Origin: an uncultured Chitinophaga sp.
GTDB taxonomy: Bacteria; Bacteroidota; Bacteroidia; Chitinophagales; Chitinophagaceae
Reading direction: 5' to 3'
Length of the DNA stretch: 64,000 nucleotides
Assembly: GCF_946479755.1 (NCBI RefSeq)
Contig: NZ_CAMLHC010000004.1
Location: 248,001-312,000 of the forward strand
The translations under genes and the position numbers were made by a program. Under the pieces are notes generated by a model. The model saw only the letters and a program-made list of their open reading frames with translations, made no database searches and was not told the DNA's origin. Numbering within the stretch: the stretch's first letter is position 1; every line of letters starts with the position of its first letter. Shown here in pieces: positions 63,948 to 64,000 of this stretch.

Positions 63948-64000
63948 GTATTACAGAATCCTATATTAAATTTATGTCTATTAAGATGTTGATTATTATT

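Overview
The window is a stretch of ordinary chromosome from a Bacteroidota bacterium, most likely a Chitinophaga or close relative in the Chitinophagaceae (inference). The phylum evidence is consistent: glutamine synthetase type III, a TonB-dependent receptor with an N-terminal carboxypeptidase-regulatory-like domain, a TamL lipoprotein, a DUF5103/type IX secretion plug protein, start codons without Shine-Dalgarno sequences, and many -7 boxes of the form TAnnTTTG. There are no rRNA or tRNA genes, CRISPR arrays, insertion sequences or phage genes. One structural RNA gene, the small SRP RNA, lies at 48602-48696 (minus strand).

Layout. 0.2-10.4 kb: 2-hydroxyacid dehydrogenase, orphan OmpR-type response regulator, YebC, three unrelated carriers (APC, DAACS, MFS), DedA, MarR, malate dehydrogenase and a secreted thioredoxin-like protein. 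10.5-13.2 kb: efp-accB-accC, linking translation and fatty acid synthesis. 13.3-19.1 kb: a lipoprotein, glutamine synthetase III and PurL. 19.3-23.8 kb: TonB receptor plus PepSY membrane reductase pair (probably iron uptake), then a small AT-rich island. 23.9-32.5 kb: alpha-oxoamine synthase, PafA-type phosphatase, enoyl-CoA hydratase, secreted proteins, TPR protein, phosphosulfolactate synthase ComA and AroE. 32.7-43.5 kb: methyltransferase, TruB, TamL, TrmH-like methyltransferase, an unknown lipoprotein/large exported protein pair, ABC permease and T9SS plug protein. 43.6-48.5 kb: NDH-2, then glycerol facilitator, glycerol kinase and a TalC/FSA-type transaldolase. 48.9-56.2 kb: a membrane module of DUF5684, RDD, RDD, SpoIIM, DUF4129, DUF4350, MoxR ATPase and DUF58. 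56.2-64 kb: riboflavin synthase, cobalamin adenosyltransferase, LolD/MacB-type ATPase, GatC, TrpS, deoxynucleoside kinase, and a beta-barrel plus helix-hairpin-helix/barrel pair.

Most interesting signals. (1) EF-P carries Arg32, not Lys, at the tip of its modification loop and resembles the rhamnosylated (EarP-type) class of Proteobacteria. (2) Several intergenic gaps are filled by long inverted repeats whose arms are built from 7-9 base words; one of them fits exactly between the stop codons of two convergent genes. (3) Several genes, including truB and the trmH-like gene, have a -7 box 3-5 bases from the ATG, implying leaderless mRNAs. (4) ComA and an alpha-oxoamine synthase lie within 6 kb of each other, suggesting a sulfonolipid (capnine) route. 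(5) The MoxR/DUF58/SpoIIM/RDD module is compact, translationally coupled and of unknown function.
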